Assembly (NCBI GenBank): GCA_032718865.1
Contig: JALUTQ010000045.1
Span: forward strand, 310,001-374,000
Direction of reading: 5' to 3'
Length of the DNA: 64,000 bases
Source: Tilletia caries
Lineage: Eukaryota; Basidiomycota; Exobasidiomycetes; Tilletiales; Tilletiaceae
In this document: positions 1 through 11,132 of the stretch, one piece after another
How positions within the stretch are numbered: the first letter of the stretch is position 1
How the letters are laid out: each line of letters starts with the position of its first letter
The notes under the pieces: model-generated
The model's database searches: none
Seen by the model: only the letters and a program-made list of their open reading frames with translations
Told to the model about the DNA's origin: nothing
Made by a program: the position numbers and the translations under genes

Positions 1-57
1 CCCTGCTCTCATATATCAGCATCGCCGTCTATCTCTGTTTCTGGATGCATTCTATGT

Positions 58-1706
58 CTATGTATGCCCAAGCTTCCTATGCGCTCGCCATGCCTTCCAC
101 AGCAAGACGCTGTTCAGTATTCCTACCAGACCCAAGAACGTCGCGCTCACGATCGTGCCGACATAACCACCAGGCCCGTCCCCGAATGCCTCGAGCCCGG
201 AAAGTGCCGAGGTCGTAATGGCGATGACGACCGTGGCGATGATGACAATGGTGGAATGGCCCAGGGAAAAGAAGAGACCGGTCAGGATGGGCGAGTTGAA
301 GCCACGCCAGAAGGCCTGACGCCAGCTTGTCTTTGTGGGCCTGGCGCTGTCCTCGTTCTGAAGCTCGACCACGGGAAGCTGCTGAAGTTGGGCGCTCAGG
401 GCATCCTGGCGTTCGAGTGCCAGGAAGCGTCGGATGGAGTTGTCGATGGCACTTGAAAAGGTATGAATAGCAGTAAGCCTCAGTGTCCTCTTGATCTCAG
501 CGCCCATTGAGCACGTACCTGATATGGTCCGCATCGAGACCGTGCCTTAGACCTGTTGTCCAGGCGAGAACCGCCAGAGCAAGGTCGGAGCGTCGATGTG
601 AGGTGATGAAGACGACGGCTGTGATGGTCCACATAGCCGCATTCGCCAGGATCTCAGCCCCAATGAGTGCCACAGATCCACCGAGCAGGGTCAATCCCCG
701 ACGCGGTTTTGACTGTCGAAGCCGCACTCCCGTGCTGCAGAGCGTTAAAGTACGTTTGAGCCGTGCCTTGAGCGTGAACCGCGTGTCCTCGTCTTGACCA
801 GCGCCATTCGACTTGCGCACTCGCCACGCATATAAGCGCCGGCCGATCCACCACGATAACGTGATCAGGACGAAGACACCCACGATGCCGGCACCGATGT
901 ACCCGAGTTGATCACTCGCAGCGGACCAGAATGCCCACCATCGACCTCGTAGCGACCGTTCGCTCGGCGGTTCGACGGAGGCGGCTGCTGCGCACGATTT
1001 GCATTGTTCTGCGACGATGCTGAATACTTCGATGATGCAGATGCTGAAGGCGAGTAGGACGGAGAGCAGGGTGAGGTAGAAGGAGATCATAGGTGCGGCG
1101 CCTTGATAGATCTTCGGCTCTGCTGGGCCCGGCAGGGATTCTCGCGCCTCTTCATCAACATCTGCCGGTCGGACGTTTTTGCTTTCGATCTCCTGCGACG
1201 GCTCGTCTTCCACGTTTGAAGCCGGAATCGTCTCCACACGTACGTCCGCCTTGACTTCCTCTGTAGTGCGAGCCTCGCTCCGCAAGGCATCTTCGCGGCC
1301 CAGTCGGGAGTAGGCGAACATCATGATAACGCTATCGCACGAATCGACGGCGGTCATCCCGGCTGTGAACAAGAAGGCGAGTAGGACAACCCTTCCGTTG
1401 CCGTGATTTGAATTCATCTCCGGTCCATCTCGCTGAGCGATGGCTGCGACGCTGAGCAAGGTGATTGAACTTGCAGTATCGAAACCAAGACCGAAGAGAA
1501 TACCTGTAATTCAGGAAGAACTTCAACGAGACGTGCGGAAGCATTTGAGTCGCTTTAGAGGCTGGAAGCTCACCGATGGGATATAAGTGGTAGGGTCGTC
1601 GGACAGCCTTCAGGAGCGGAAGTACAAGACGCGTTAGAGCGCCATTGAAGCGACCTACACGCTTCTCTTGACGTCCAGCACTCAGCTCCTCATTCCCTTG
1701 GTCCAT
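58..1706 (-). CDS. NiCoT-family nickel/cobalt transporter with swapped halves
   Basis: Predicted high-affinity Ni2+/Co2+ permease of the NiCoT (HoxN/NixA/Nic1) family, in plasma membrane or an endomembrane. Exons on the minus strand: 1706-1574, 1503-519, 451-58 (503 aa). Introns of 70 and 67 nt restore family motifs exactly: YPIG-ILFGLGFDTAS (about residues 42-56) and HGLDADHISAIDN (from residue 365). The oddity is motif order. The motifs normally in the C-terminal half (LGFDTA, then FTAGM..D and the last membrane spans) come first. The motifs normally N-terminal (HX4DH, then FFSLGHS) come last, and the protein ends TAG right after the fourth canonical span. The join between halves (about residues 255-290) is one uninterrupted reading frame. 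Both halves should have an even number of spans, so topology could be kept. The start at 1706 is the first Met of the open frame; an upstream exon cannot be excluded. Confidence 0.85.
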
Positions 1707-1931
1707 TTCCTTTGAGAATCGTTGCCCGCTCTGTTTTCTAAATCCCGGACATCGTGGTCGAGGACGAGAATCTTGATGCGGGCTCTCTCAGCTCTGTGTG
1801 CTATGGGGCCTTATCTATGCGCGAAAGACTAATCAGGGCTGTCGACGTCCTCTTCAGAACGATGACTTTGATGCTGTGGCGGTAGAGATCAGAACGCTAC
1901 TTGAGACATCCGTAATGTGTATATCAGCTTC
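1707..1931. other. intergenic spacer upstream of the NiCoT gene
   Basis: About 225 bp between the stop of the RWD/DUF1115 gene and the start of the transporter; both genes read leftwards. No N-terminal NiCoT half is encoded here, which bears on the permutation claim. No other feature recognised. Confidence 0.5.
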
Positions 1932-3129
1932 TTATTTCCATTCTGCTCCTAACACGCCTTCCAGTCGGCCTCCCAACCCCTTGCTCTCCAACCATCGCTC
2001 CAGAAAAGAGAGATCATTCCGGTTGGGACGGTGTGCGCGAACAGTCTGCCCACCCGCCAGCGCCTCACTATCCGTCACGTCCTGCATGTCCGTGAAGACC
2101 CGGCTGACGCCTGCCGAATCTTCGGTGAGCCGCAGCGAGACTTTCTTATGGCCTGCTGGAATGTCCGCCCAGCTGGAGGAGCGGATCTTGGACCAGTACC
2201 GATCGATGGCGGCGGTGGCTGCAGTGATGTCGGAAGGTGTGAACTTATCTGATGAGCGATCAGGCAGTGGAGCTTCAATCACGGCCACGCCAGGTTTGCC
2301 GGCGAGGACAAAGCCAGTCAGAGGAGGGTCGTGATGTTGCGCGTACGAAACGAGGTCGGCACGCTTGTCCTTTGAGGAAAGCGAAGGGAAATGATACCAG
2401 GCCCGGACAACGTCCTTGCTCTTGCTCTGTGAGCTGCGACCTTCTGTTGATTTGCTGTTGCTCGAAGATGTGGCGATTTCCGACTCCAGATCGATGACTG
2501 CTTCTGATATTCTCTCCACCGTGGAAAGGACAAAGCTGGCCGGGTCTTCTTCGTCATCCTCACTTGATGCACCTTCGCTGTCTTCTTCCTGAGGTGCGGA
2601 TAGACCTGCTTGTGAGATAAGCGTGTCGTACTGCGCTCTTGTGAGCCATGTCGGTCGCTGTACTTGAATCCGGGGACGGAGATTGGTCCGTGGTGTTTTC
2701 CGAAGCGATAAGGAAACCTCGACCTGCAACGTTCTCGCCTTGCTGCCTTCTCCTCGGCCCATAGAATCGGAAGCATTCACAGGAAGGGAGAAGACGATGG
2801 CGTTCGGAAGAGCATTCTTCAGCTCGACGCTATGTGGCGACCCCAGCTCGTTGACAGGGAGTGCCAAATATTTGGCCAGCTGGAGGAGGCATCACCACGC
2901 AGATCAAGAAAAGTCTTTAGGATCCCACTCGCAAAATCAATCTCTCTATCGAATGCCTACTCACATCTGTGATTCCAGTCTGTGTCCCTTCGTCGAGCTC
3001 CACACCATCGTCTGCACCCCACATCGCCAGCAGTAGCTCGCAGGCGTTCAATTGGATGGCGAGATCTTCAGGTGATCGAAGAGCAGCCGCATCCTCACTG
3101 GACGACCCAGTAGCGATCGCAGACGCCAT
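1932..3129 (-). CDS. RWD/DUF1115 protein (RWDD2-like)
   Basis: Exons 3129-2965 and 2879-1932 (370 aa); the 85-nt intron starts GTGAGT. The first exon encodes the start of an RWD-type domain (the stretch following SPEDLAIQLNACELLLAMWG). The C-terminal half matches DUF1115 of RWDD2 proteins: a WYHFPSLSSKDKR block, then TGFVLAGKPGVAVIE, a tryptophan-rich RYWSKIRSSSWADI segment and a final RNDLSFLERWLESKGLGG block. An acidic, Ser-rich linker (about residues 150-195) separates the domains. The biochemical function of this family is not established; RWD domains generally mediate protein contacts. It is divergently arranged with the pyroglutamyl peptidase gene. The call rests on motif order recognised by eye. 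Confidence 0.75.
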
Positions 3130-3466
3130 CGTTCCTGATTGTGAGTTAGGAGGAAGGGAGCCCAATATATCGATGAGGAGGGATCCGGCGATGCCAGGGG
3201 CCAGATGAGAAAAAACGCGTCGCGCCACGTCCCCGGAGCCCTGCCTGCGCGTGTGTTGTTGTTGATGCTGAAACAACAAACAAACGAACAAAGGGAAGCA
3301 GCTGGAAGTCAGTGCGGAGCGTTTTTCTTCCCTCTCGAGCGACAAGGGACAAGGTCGCGTCCCCGAACGGAGCTGTGACGATTCACAACACCCATACTGT
3401 ACATTCATCGCCTCGAGCCTCCTTCCGGTCGCACGCGTCTGGTTGCCTGAGCTGACAGAAGATACG
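3130..3466. promoter_or_regulatory. shared divergent upstream region (RWDD2-like / pyroglutamyl peptidase)
   Basis: About 337 bp between two divergent start codons, so it must hold both promoters. A short GTTGTT/CAAACAAACGAAC tract lies near 3256-3292. No TATA element or named site could be assigned. Confidence 0.4.
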
Positions 3467-5105
3467 ATGTCGCTGCCGACTGTGTCCAACAAGAATATCA
3501 ACGTGCTCATCATCGGTCTCGGCGTGAGTTGCTGGCAGCAGTCCCTTCGATGCGCTCGGACACTGACCCTCCACTTTGACCTCGCTCCACGCCTTACATA
3601 GCCCTTCGCACAATGGAGAGAGAATGCAGGCTGGTCAGCCATCTCTCCTCTCCATAACACCTACCTCGATCCATGGTCCCCTCCTCTTTCCGAAGGGCAT
3701 CCCTCAATACCCGGGGACCTCCCTGCATCGGACGATCTGCCTCGCATTCATATCCAGACTCTACAGATCCCTATGCATTACCCTGTTGTTCTTGACATCA
3801 TCCCTGTAAGTTTCTCTGAGATTCGGGTGGATTGCATTCTGATCGGCATTGCTGACCCGGCTTATCTTCCCGTTCTCTGTTGTGACATAGCGCCTGCATG
3901 GTCATGAGCCTGCGTCACCCTACGCCAACCCCTGGCTGGATCCAAAAGGCGCGCAGGATCGGTTCGCGGGTGATGGGCGCGAGTACCCAGCTGGCTACAG
4001 TGTCAGACATCCCATAGACGGCTGGGACGTCATCCTTCACGTTGGCGTCGGCAGCGCAGGCAAGATGACGGTGGAAACCAGGGCTCGCAAGGTAGGCTAT
4101 AAGGGTAGAGATATCGACGGCAACTTCCCCCCACCGCTGCCGCAACACAACGATCGAGCTTCAGTTTCCTCTAGCTCGTCTGCATCGTCGTCGGTTCTGA
4201 GCAGGGCGAGCAGCATGCGCTTCAGTGACCGTCAGCGGAGCCTGTGGAGCGTCAGCTCGGATTCGAGCAGTCGGAGCCTAACGACGCAAGGCTCGACCAG
4301 TCCCGAGTTGGGTTGCAGTCCTGCGCCCGCGTCGGATGCGTCTCCACTCTCTCTGCCTTTTTCTCAGTGCGATGGGAGCGATCGTCAACTGCGCAAGAGG
4401 GCCCCTCCATCACGGCTGAAGGGAGAGCCCAAGCTTGTACTACCTCGACTAGGGGACAAAGCGGATTTAGAACAACAGCGGCGACCGCCGGATAGCGTGG
4501 AGTCGGAGTTGACCGAGACGCAGAGGGCGCGGAAACGGTTGAGGTCCTACAAGAAGGTCTTGGAAAGACATCCTCGAGGAATGTCCTTCGCACGTTCATT
4601 CCTAGAGAAGCGGCCAGCAGGAGGCTTTGACGAAGGCTACGAAGACTTCGGTGACATAGAGGAAGCCGATATCGATACGGACCTGCTCGTCGAATGGCTT
4701 ACACAGATGGGCTACCAGGTGAGTTGCCTACGTGCGCCCCCATCAGCAATTGCGCTTCCGGTTTGGGGCTGATCGAATCGGCGCTATCCTCAGAACGTCT
4801 TCGAATCTCGTGACGGCGGCGGGTGGTTGTGCGAGTTTATCCTATACTGTTCCCTCTGCGAATCTCGCCGGCCCAACCCATTTCTCGGTCGAGCCTCACA
4901 AGCGATCGACGGTTCCACTTGGGGCGAGCAGGCGGCCCAAGGTGCCAAGGTCCTTTTCATACACTGTCCGCCCGTGGGACAACCGCTCTCGACAAAGGAG
5001 ATCAGGGCGGCGGTCAGGGCCACGGTGTGGTGGGTGTGCACTCGGGATCGAACAAGGGGGACGACCATTCTTGATGCGCACCAGCATCGAATAATGACGG
5101 GCTGA
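3467..5105 (+). CDS. pyroglutamyl peptidase I (peptidase C15) with a long insert
   Basis: Removes N-terminal pyroglutamate from peptides; a cytosolic cysteine peptidase. Exons 3467-3523, 3602-3805, 3891-4718, 4794-5105, all phase 0 (466 aa). The N-terminus shows the strand-turn INVLIIGLGPF. Conserved blocks are DVILHVGVG...MTVETRARKVGYKG with the expected catalytic Glu (about E149), GGGWLCEF with the nucleophile Cys (about C376), and LFIHCPPVG with the catalytic His (about H420). Bacterial and animal enzymes are about 200-215 aa with Glu and Cys roughly 60 residues apart; here they are about 227 apart because a Ser-rich, charged, low-complexity region (about residues 165-330) is inserted. The triad is intact, so activity is plausible. 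The upstream region is shared with the divergent RWD gene. Confidence 0.85.
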
Positions 5106-5151
5106 GCAGGATTCGCAATACATAATACACAAATTCGGGTCACTATTCGAG

Positions 5152-5180
5152 GACAGACAGACAGACAGACAGACAGACAG
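5152..5180. repeat. (ACAG)n microsatellite
   Basis: About seven tandem ACAG units in the spacer between the pyroglutamyl peptidase stop (5105) and the ATRIP-like start (5404). The rest of that 298-bp spacer holds only the promoter of the downstream gene; no TATA box was assigned. Confidence 0.9.
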
Positions 5181-5403
5181 AAGGGTCACTTTTCGCAGCC
5201 AAAGATTTGGAGGGGAGTCTGACGCGTCGCGTGAGGCAGCGCGACGCGTCGAAGTTGCCACGTGATGCGACCCTGAGTTGAGATTTCGCCGCTTCACCAA
5301 GAGCAACACTTGGATGGGAGGCTTGATCTCGAGAGGCTGACAACGACGAGCTGAAAGAAGACAGGCAGACGCTCTGGCAGGAGAGGCCCCGCATGTTGGG
5401 ATC

Positions 5404-8400
5404 ATGCCGGCCGATGACTTCAGCGATGATGACATGTTCGATGGCATCACCGAGGAGGACCTCCAGCAGGCCGAGTTCCAGGCGTCCCAGCAGATACAGC
5501 AACGGATACCTCAACCCAGAGCTCAGACCACTGCAAGACAGCCGGTCGCTCCTCACAACCCATATCAGCGTCAGCTGCAAGAAGCACGCGTGCGAGCGGT
5601 GGCAGCGCCGACGTCCGTGGCGGCGGCCGCAAGCACAAACACCTTCCAGCAGAATGGAAGAGCGCCTCCACAATCGCACGTACCCGCGAAGCGACCTGCG
5701 CCCGCGGCAGAAGTTCAGCGTTACGCCGCTGCCGCCACTCGCGCCAGTCCAGGTCTGGGTATTGGGAGCATGCAGCCTGTCTTGGGGCGGCTACCCGGCA
5801 CCAAGCGCGTGCAACCTCCTTTCAAGCCGCCATTCAAGAAGCCCAAGACGGAGCCGATGGCGAACCACATGCCGCTGCACATACCTCCTCCCCCACCAGC
5901 GCCCGGCCCACATCGAGACGGCGCGGACGCTCAGAATCAGAAAAGGGGAACGGTTGATGATCCCATCGATGACCTCGACTACGAATTCTGGGCCAATGTC
6001 GATGTTGAAGCGGAGGAGCTCATCGCAACACAGCAAGTACGCAACGGCCCGGCGGGAAGGACGGAATACTCAGCTTCTCCCGAGAAGCGGGAGCCTGCGC
6101 CGGTACAGACGCGTGCTCCCATACAACAGCCGGCGAGTACATCCAAGAGACCGGATAATGCGGAGGAGAGGAGAATAGCTGCTGCCGAGGCAGCGGCGCG
6201 GGCCAAGGTAAGTTGACTCCTATGCGATCATTCCTCTTGGCGACAGTGATTTTCCTGATTTATGCTCTTTATCTTGCGATTCACAGGCAGAGAGGGAAGC
6301 AGCAGAGCTCAAGAAGCAACTGCAGGAGGTTCAAAAGCAACTATGGACCAAACAGGGAGAGGACAAGATGCTACGACAGAGATTACAAAAAGTGCGTACG
6401 CAGCGCTCCCCCTGCAGGTGATCTCCTAATCACTGGTTGGCTGATTGTGTTATCTTCATCTGCAGGCCGAGGCGGACAAGTCATCGTTGGAGAAGGAAAA
6501 GGAGCGAATGCGGGTGGCGCATCAGGAAGAAGTGCGGAAAGTTAACAGTCAGAAGGATGAGGACATGAAGCGCATGCATGACATTGCTCAATTTAAGGTG
6601 CGTGTTTGCCTCACGTTCGTCTTCTGGTGTTTAGGTGCAGGATCTGATTGGCTGATTCGCGCGTCTGCTTCACCAAAGGCTATGGAAGCGGAGACGTCTA
6701 GGAGAACGCCCCAGTGGCCGATGCGCAGACCAGGCTCCGTCCATCGATCTGGCTCCCAGTTTCGGACACCTCAAATCATCGGTCTGAAGACGCCTACGAA
6801 GAGCGCGGAGAGGCGGAGGCAGGAAATCGATCGGAAACTGTCACAAGACAGTCCAACGCGTGGATCAAGAATGGTGGAGAAACCGCTACCCCCAGGTGAG
6901 ATGCAGAAGTTTCTTCCTCCTTCTGCGTCGAAGGGACTTACTGACACAATATGAGCGAGAGCAGCATTTCCTGGATTCGACAACTCCTTCATGGTTCCGG
7001 CCCTTCCCAGGAACAAAGGCAAGGCCCCAGCAGCAGCAGCAGCTCCAATGCCACGAAGGGAACATGTTGTCATCCCAGAGACTCCGAGAGCTGGAGAATC
7101 AATCGCATTCGACGACTATGCTTTCGAACCCCTAGCAGACGCACTCTCTTCACCTCCCAGAGTGTCCCGAATCCAGACACCCAAAACTACACCCAGACGT
7201 GCAAATGCTGCCGAGCCAATCGCACCAGATATAGTTGCGGCGCCTGCTACAACCCCAGTGGCGTGGAAGCTGTGGGCACGTCAGGTATACGCCGTGAGAT
7301 GTAGCAACTTTGTCGGCGATATCTTGTCCTTCGGTGGACCTCTACCCACGCCAGTCTTGTCCCTGCCCCGCTCGCAGTTACTGTCAGCAAAACTGGAGCC
7401 GGCGCCAACAATACCAGCCCACCCGCTGGTGATCCATCGACTGATCGACCTTCGATTACCGGACGAGGCGCATTCGCAGGTCAGGATGCTTTGGGATCGA
7501 GCGATGGAGCGACTCCTTGAGGTGTGCTCCGACGCGGGTCGCAACCTGACCGATGCGTTCTTCGTGCATCCAGACCCGGAAACACTGGAAGCGTCCTCGA
7601 ATGTTGTGGACGAGGCGGAGCGGATCTTCTGGTCGTACCAGGATCAGATTGATGAGGCTATGCTCCATGTCCTTCAAAGCTTGGCAGCTTTGCTCAGGAT
7701 ACTGGCATGCATCCTGTTGCGCTTGTGCATGGTGAGTCCCCCCAGTCTCACTCTCATTGGCATCAGTGGAACTGAGACCCCCGTCCTTCTTTCGTCTCTC
7801 ACAGCTCGATGCTCTGCAAGACGTACTCCTCCTGCTCAGCCGGATGATGATGTCCTCGCGCAACTTTGTCCACGCCGTCCTCCTGTCCGAATCGCCATTA
7901 CGACAGCTGGCGATGTCACTCGACGACTTCACGAGCGAGCCGACCAGCCAAGACTTCCGCATCGCGGCCCTGCTCCAACCGCCACCTTTCTCCAAGATGC
8001 TGATCGAAGTCGTGCGGAAGACGTATGCGGCGCCCTTGCGGGTGTCGCACCAGCCTTCGGCTCCCTCCGCACAAGCACCGCCCGAGGTCGGTAAGGGGAA
8101 AGGCAAGCAGCGCGCTTTGGAAGAAGGCGAAGAGCAGGAAGAGGAAGTTTGGGATGTGGGAGCTGGTAGCCGAGAGGAATGCTTGGCGGCTGTGGCTGCG
8201 TGTCTGCAGTGCCTCAGTCTTTCGGATCCTCAGGCACGATCAGGGTCAGTAGGCATGAGAGCGATTTTTGGGCGTGGGGATGGTCAGCTGATAGCATGCC
8301 GTTTTTGCTGTGTTTTGATTTCTCGCAGACTTATCACCTTCATCGAAGAGCCTGGTATGGTCATGACTTATATCCATCCAAAGACATCGCCTGAGCTGCA

Positions 8401-9500
8401 GCAGGCCATGCTTCAGATTCTGCTTCCCTTTGCCGCAGGTGAGTCGCCTGTGATAACCGATAAGCGTTGAAGGCATCCTGACCGTTCTGACACCAAATGC
8501 TCATCCTTTTTCTCTTTCTCTTTTCCCCAGCGCAATATGAGTGGATGAACGTGTTGGCGTGCGACTTCCCCGAGGATCTCCCCGGGTCGCTCAAACCCAT
8601 GAGAGATCGAATGAAAACTCCGCTGGTGGACAATGTCGGCAAGCAACTTTGGGACGGCAACGACTGGAGTTGGGAAGACGTGAGTGTTTTTCGCCCTGGA
8701 ATGATCGTATCGACTCGCTGTCTGACATCTGAGACCTTGAAACAGAATCACCGGTTTCACTGCAGTGCTCTGATCTTCTTCAGCCAACTGTTGATCTACC
8801 ATGGAGACTCGGCGCGGACGTTTTTGGGCGCTTCGAAGCAGCTCCTGGCCGCTGTGATCAGGACGACTCATCGCGATAGTGCGGCGATGTGGTTGCAACC
8901 TGACCTTGTCGACAAGACTGACGACCAAGAACTGGGACGGTGAGTTGTGTCCGACGCCGTGCTGCCTGTTCTACCTACAGTGACACTGACAAATCGCTCA
9001 TCCATTCCTTCTCCGACTGATCAGCGCTGCGGACCGGATCTGCATGAACCTGCAATTCATCTGCCTTCTGTGCGTGACGCCAAAGAGCCCGATCAACCTC
9101 GCTGCGCAAATACGAGACTTTGAGTTACGGAGCGACTTTTGCAAGGGGTTAAAGCATCTGTTCAATGTTGCGTTTGGCCGGATCGCCTGCGTGGCCAGCC
9201 CGGACTATTTGAACCAGCCGGAGCGGGAGGACTTCGTTGCGGTGCGGTCCAAGTTGGATCAGGCGTACGGTGAGTCCCTTGGGGAATTGGGGGGTTGTAG
9301 GAAAGCACGAGTGTGTCTTACCCTTGGATTCTCTCTCTACCACAGCGCTCGCGAACGACATCCTGGACAGCATGTTGACCCCGGACGAGGTCGGACAGCT
9401 GTACCAACAGATGGGCGCCATTGTCTACGAGGCTGAAGAGGGCGCGGACGATGATGAGACGCAGACTCAGGACGAAGAGGACATGCCGGATATGGAGTGA
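5404..9500 (+). CDS. ATRIP/Ddc2/Rad26-like DNA-damage checkpoint protein
   Basis: Likely regulatory partner of the ATR/Mec1 kinase, which it would bring to RPA-coated single-stranded DNA. Eleven exons: 5404-6207, 6287-6391, 6466-6597, 6679-6895, 6965-7731, 7805-8244, 8329-8438, 8531-8679, 8746-8939, 9025-9269, 9346-9500; total 1105 aa with consistent phases. The N-terminus has an acidic amphipathic motif (DDDMFDGITEEDLQQAE) resembling RPA70N-binding recruitment motifs. A basic Pro/Lys-rich stretch (about residues 135-165) could be a nuclear signal. A charged heptad-rich coiled coil spans about residues 255-350 (exons 1-3). The remainder is helical and repeat-like, and the C-terminus is acidic. 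The family call rests on architecture (acidic motif, coiled coil, long helical C-terminus) rather than a diagnostic motif, so another coiled-coil checkpoint protein is possible. Confidence 0.65.
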
Positions 9501-10460
9501 ACAAGTCTGGAAGAGCCTTCGGCCCACCGCCCAACCGTGGCCCGTGGAATGTGGACTGACCTAATCGGTCATGAACATGTGGCATTCTGGCGGGCTTCCG
9601 GCATTCAGGCGATGGACAATCGATAATCAATCAATAATGGGCTCGAATTGCATGAAATATGAATGATGAAGTAAGAGGAAGTGTGGAACAGAAAACAGAG
9701 GCATAGATGTGACTGGTTGATTGAGAATGCTGCTCTGAAGGGCACTCATGGTAATTATACGTGCCTAAAAAGAATCTCGCGACTCACTACTGCTGCTGCT
9801 GCCTGCTTGGGCGGCGGCGTGACGCAAGTGGGTAACGCCGTTAGATCGGATGGATGGTGGAGCTGTGGGGGGAGACGAAGAAGGACGCACAACCCTGGAG
9901 GGAGTAGGGACGGAGATGCCGTCCATGTTCCAGTGTACGGTGGATATGGACGGAATGGGCTCCTGGATGTCTATCGACCTCGACACCCGCAAGGATGGCG
10001 GCTACTCGGTCTCTAGGAGATTCAGGAGACTGGAGAGACGCTAGCAGAGGTAAGAGCCAGAACGTCAGAACAGCGTAGTAGCGAACGGAAATACTCTCTA
10101 ACACTCACATAAGTCGGTTGTTGAGAATATGGACTGCGGCCCGCAATGCTTTGCAAATTGCAGCTTACTAGAAAGGTGTGGAAGCGAAAGATGGAAAAAA
10201 GAACATGGCAATAAAGGCAGGTGAAGAACGTGATGCTTTGAGCGATGAGTGATGACTGTTGAGTTGAGACTTGAGCGTAAGAAGAAGGCGGAGCGGATAG
10301 AGACGTGGGAATTATTAGCGAAAAAGCACAGGATGGAACGTGAGAGCTGCGGCCTGCAACTTGGTAGACATTACGCAAGCAACCTCTTGACCTGCAACAC
10401 ATCACCTTGGCTTCAAGCCCAGAAGTGGGAAATGGTCAGTGTTGCGTCAGGTGGGTCTGA
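9501..10460. other. spacer with a decayed unit resembling the neighbouring secreted-protein locus
   Basis: No intact gene. On the minus strand an 87-codon frame (10104-9841) opens with a hydrophobic signal-like segment (YYAVLTFWLLPLLASL) but does not continue into a recognisable domain. The upstream part (about 10,055-10,460) matches the region upstream of the next unit at about 11,190-11,600: shared blocks include GGAAGCGAAAGATGG, GATGCTTTGAGCGATGA and TTACGCAAGCAAC. This marks a diverged tandem duplication. Confidence 0.45.
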
Positions 10461-10492
10461 ATGAGGAACAGTCACGATTTTTAGCCCTATGT

Positions 10493-11132
10493 ACACACCT
10501 GATCGACACCCTGTTAGGCGAGGAAGTCAAGCCGATCATCCTTGTTCTGCAAGAAGCCGACAAAGTCCTTCCCGTTCACCGTCTTGTTGTTGTAGTAGTA
10601 ATGGACAGTAACGTGGGCGTCATTCTGCTTGACACCCTGTGATGCCGTACGTGACCGTCAAGCAGCTCGCCCGCCGAGCCAAGGACCACACCTCGACATT
10701 CTGGCCGAGCTTCTTCGACTCGAAGATGATGTTGCGGGCCATCTGGTCGAAGGAGGCCGCCAAGGCCAGCGTACCCGGCCAATCGGCACTCATTGACTTG
10801 GAAGGTCCGCTGGCGACTGGCGTGTCGGTAGCGTAGGTAGAGGTACTCACATTCCGGCGGGACGGTGACGTTGACTCGGGCCGGCAGGGGAGATAGGATC
10901 GAGATCACGGAGGATTTGACGAACGTGTCCTTCGAGCTGGTAGTGAAGGTCGTTTCGTTGCGCTTGCTGCTTGGTGCCGATGGAGACGGTGCTGCCTCCG
11001 GGAAGCAGGCTGCAGGACGGTGGAGGCATCCGCTCGGGCGATTATGGATCGTTTGGATTGCTGTTGGATGCGTCGACGGCGTTGTTAGCCAGCAGGCCGA
11101 ATGCCGCGAGGGCAAAGTTCAGAACTCTCATT
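10493..11132 (-). pseudogene. putative small secreted-protein gene, reading frame broken
   Basis: The minus-strand ATG at 11132 opens MRVLNFALAAFGLLANN, a plausible signal peptide, but the frame stops after 29 codons. Coding-like sequence continues in other frames: a Ser/Thr-rich stretch ending VNVTVPPE before a GTGAGTAC donor (about 10,850), then a segment around MSADWPGTLALAASFDQMAR, then in a third frame a short tail rich in Tyr/Asn (HVTVHYYYNN) ending at about 10,493. The last frame change (near 10,615) has no room for an intron. I read this as a decayed or misassembled gene for a small secreted protein of unknown function. A real gene with unusual introns is the alternative. Confidence 0.35.

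Noticed and set aside
58..456. Plus-strand ORF opposite the NiCoT gene
   Set aside because: It is antisense to a well-conserved transporter exon; no family resemblance.
5393..6178. Second long plus-strand ORF overlapping the ATRIP-like first exon
   Set aside because: The other frame has the ATG, acidic motif and splice phases that agree with ten downstream exons; this one is a shadow.
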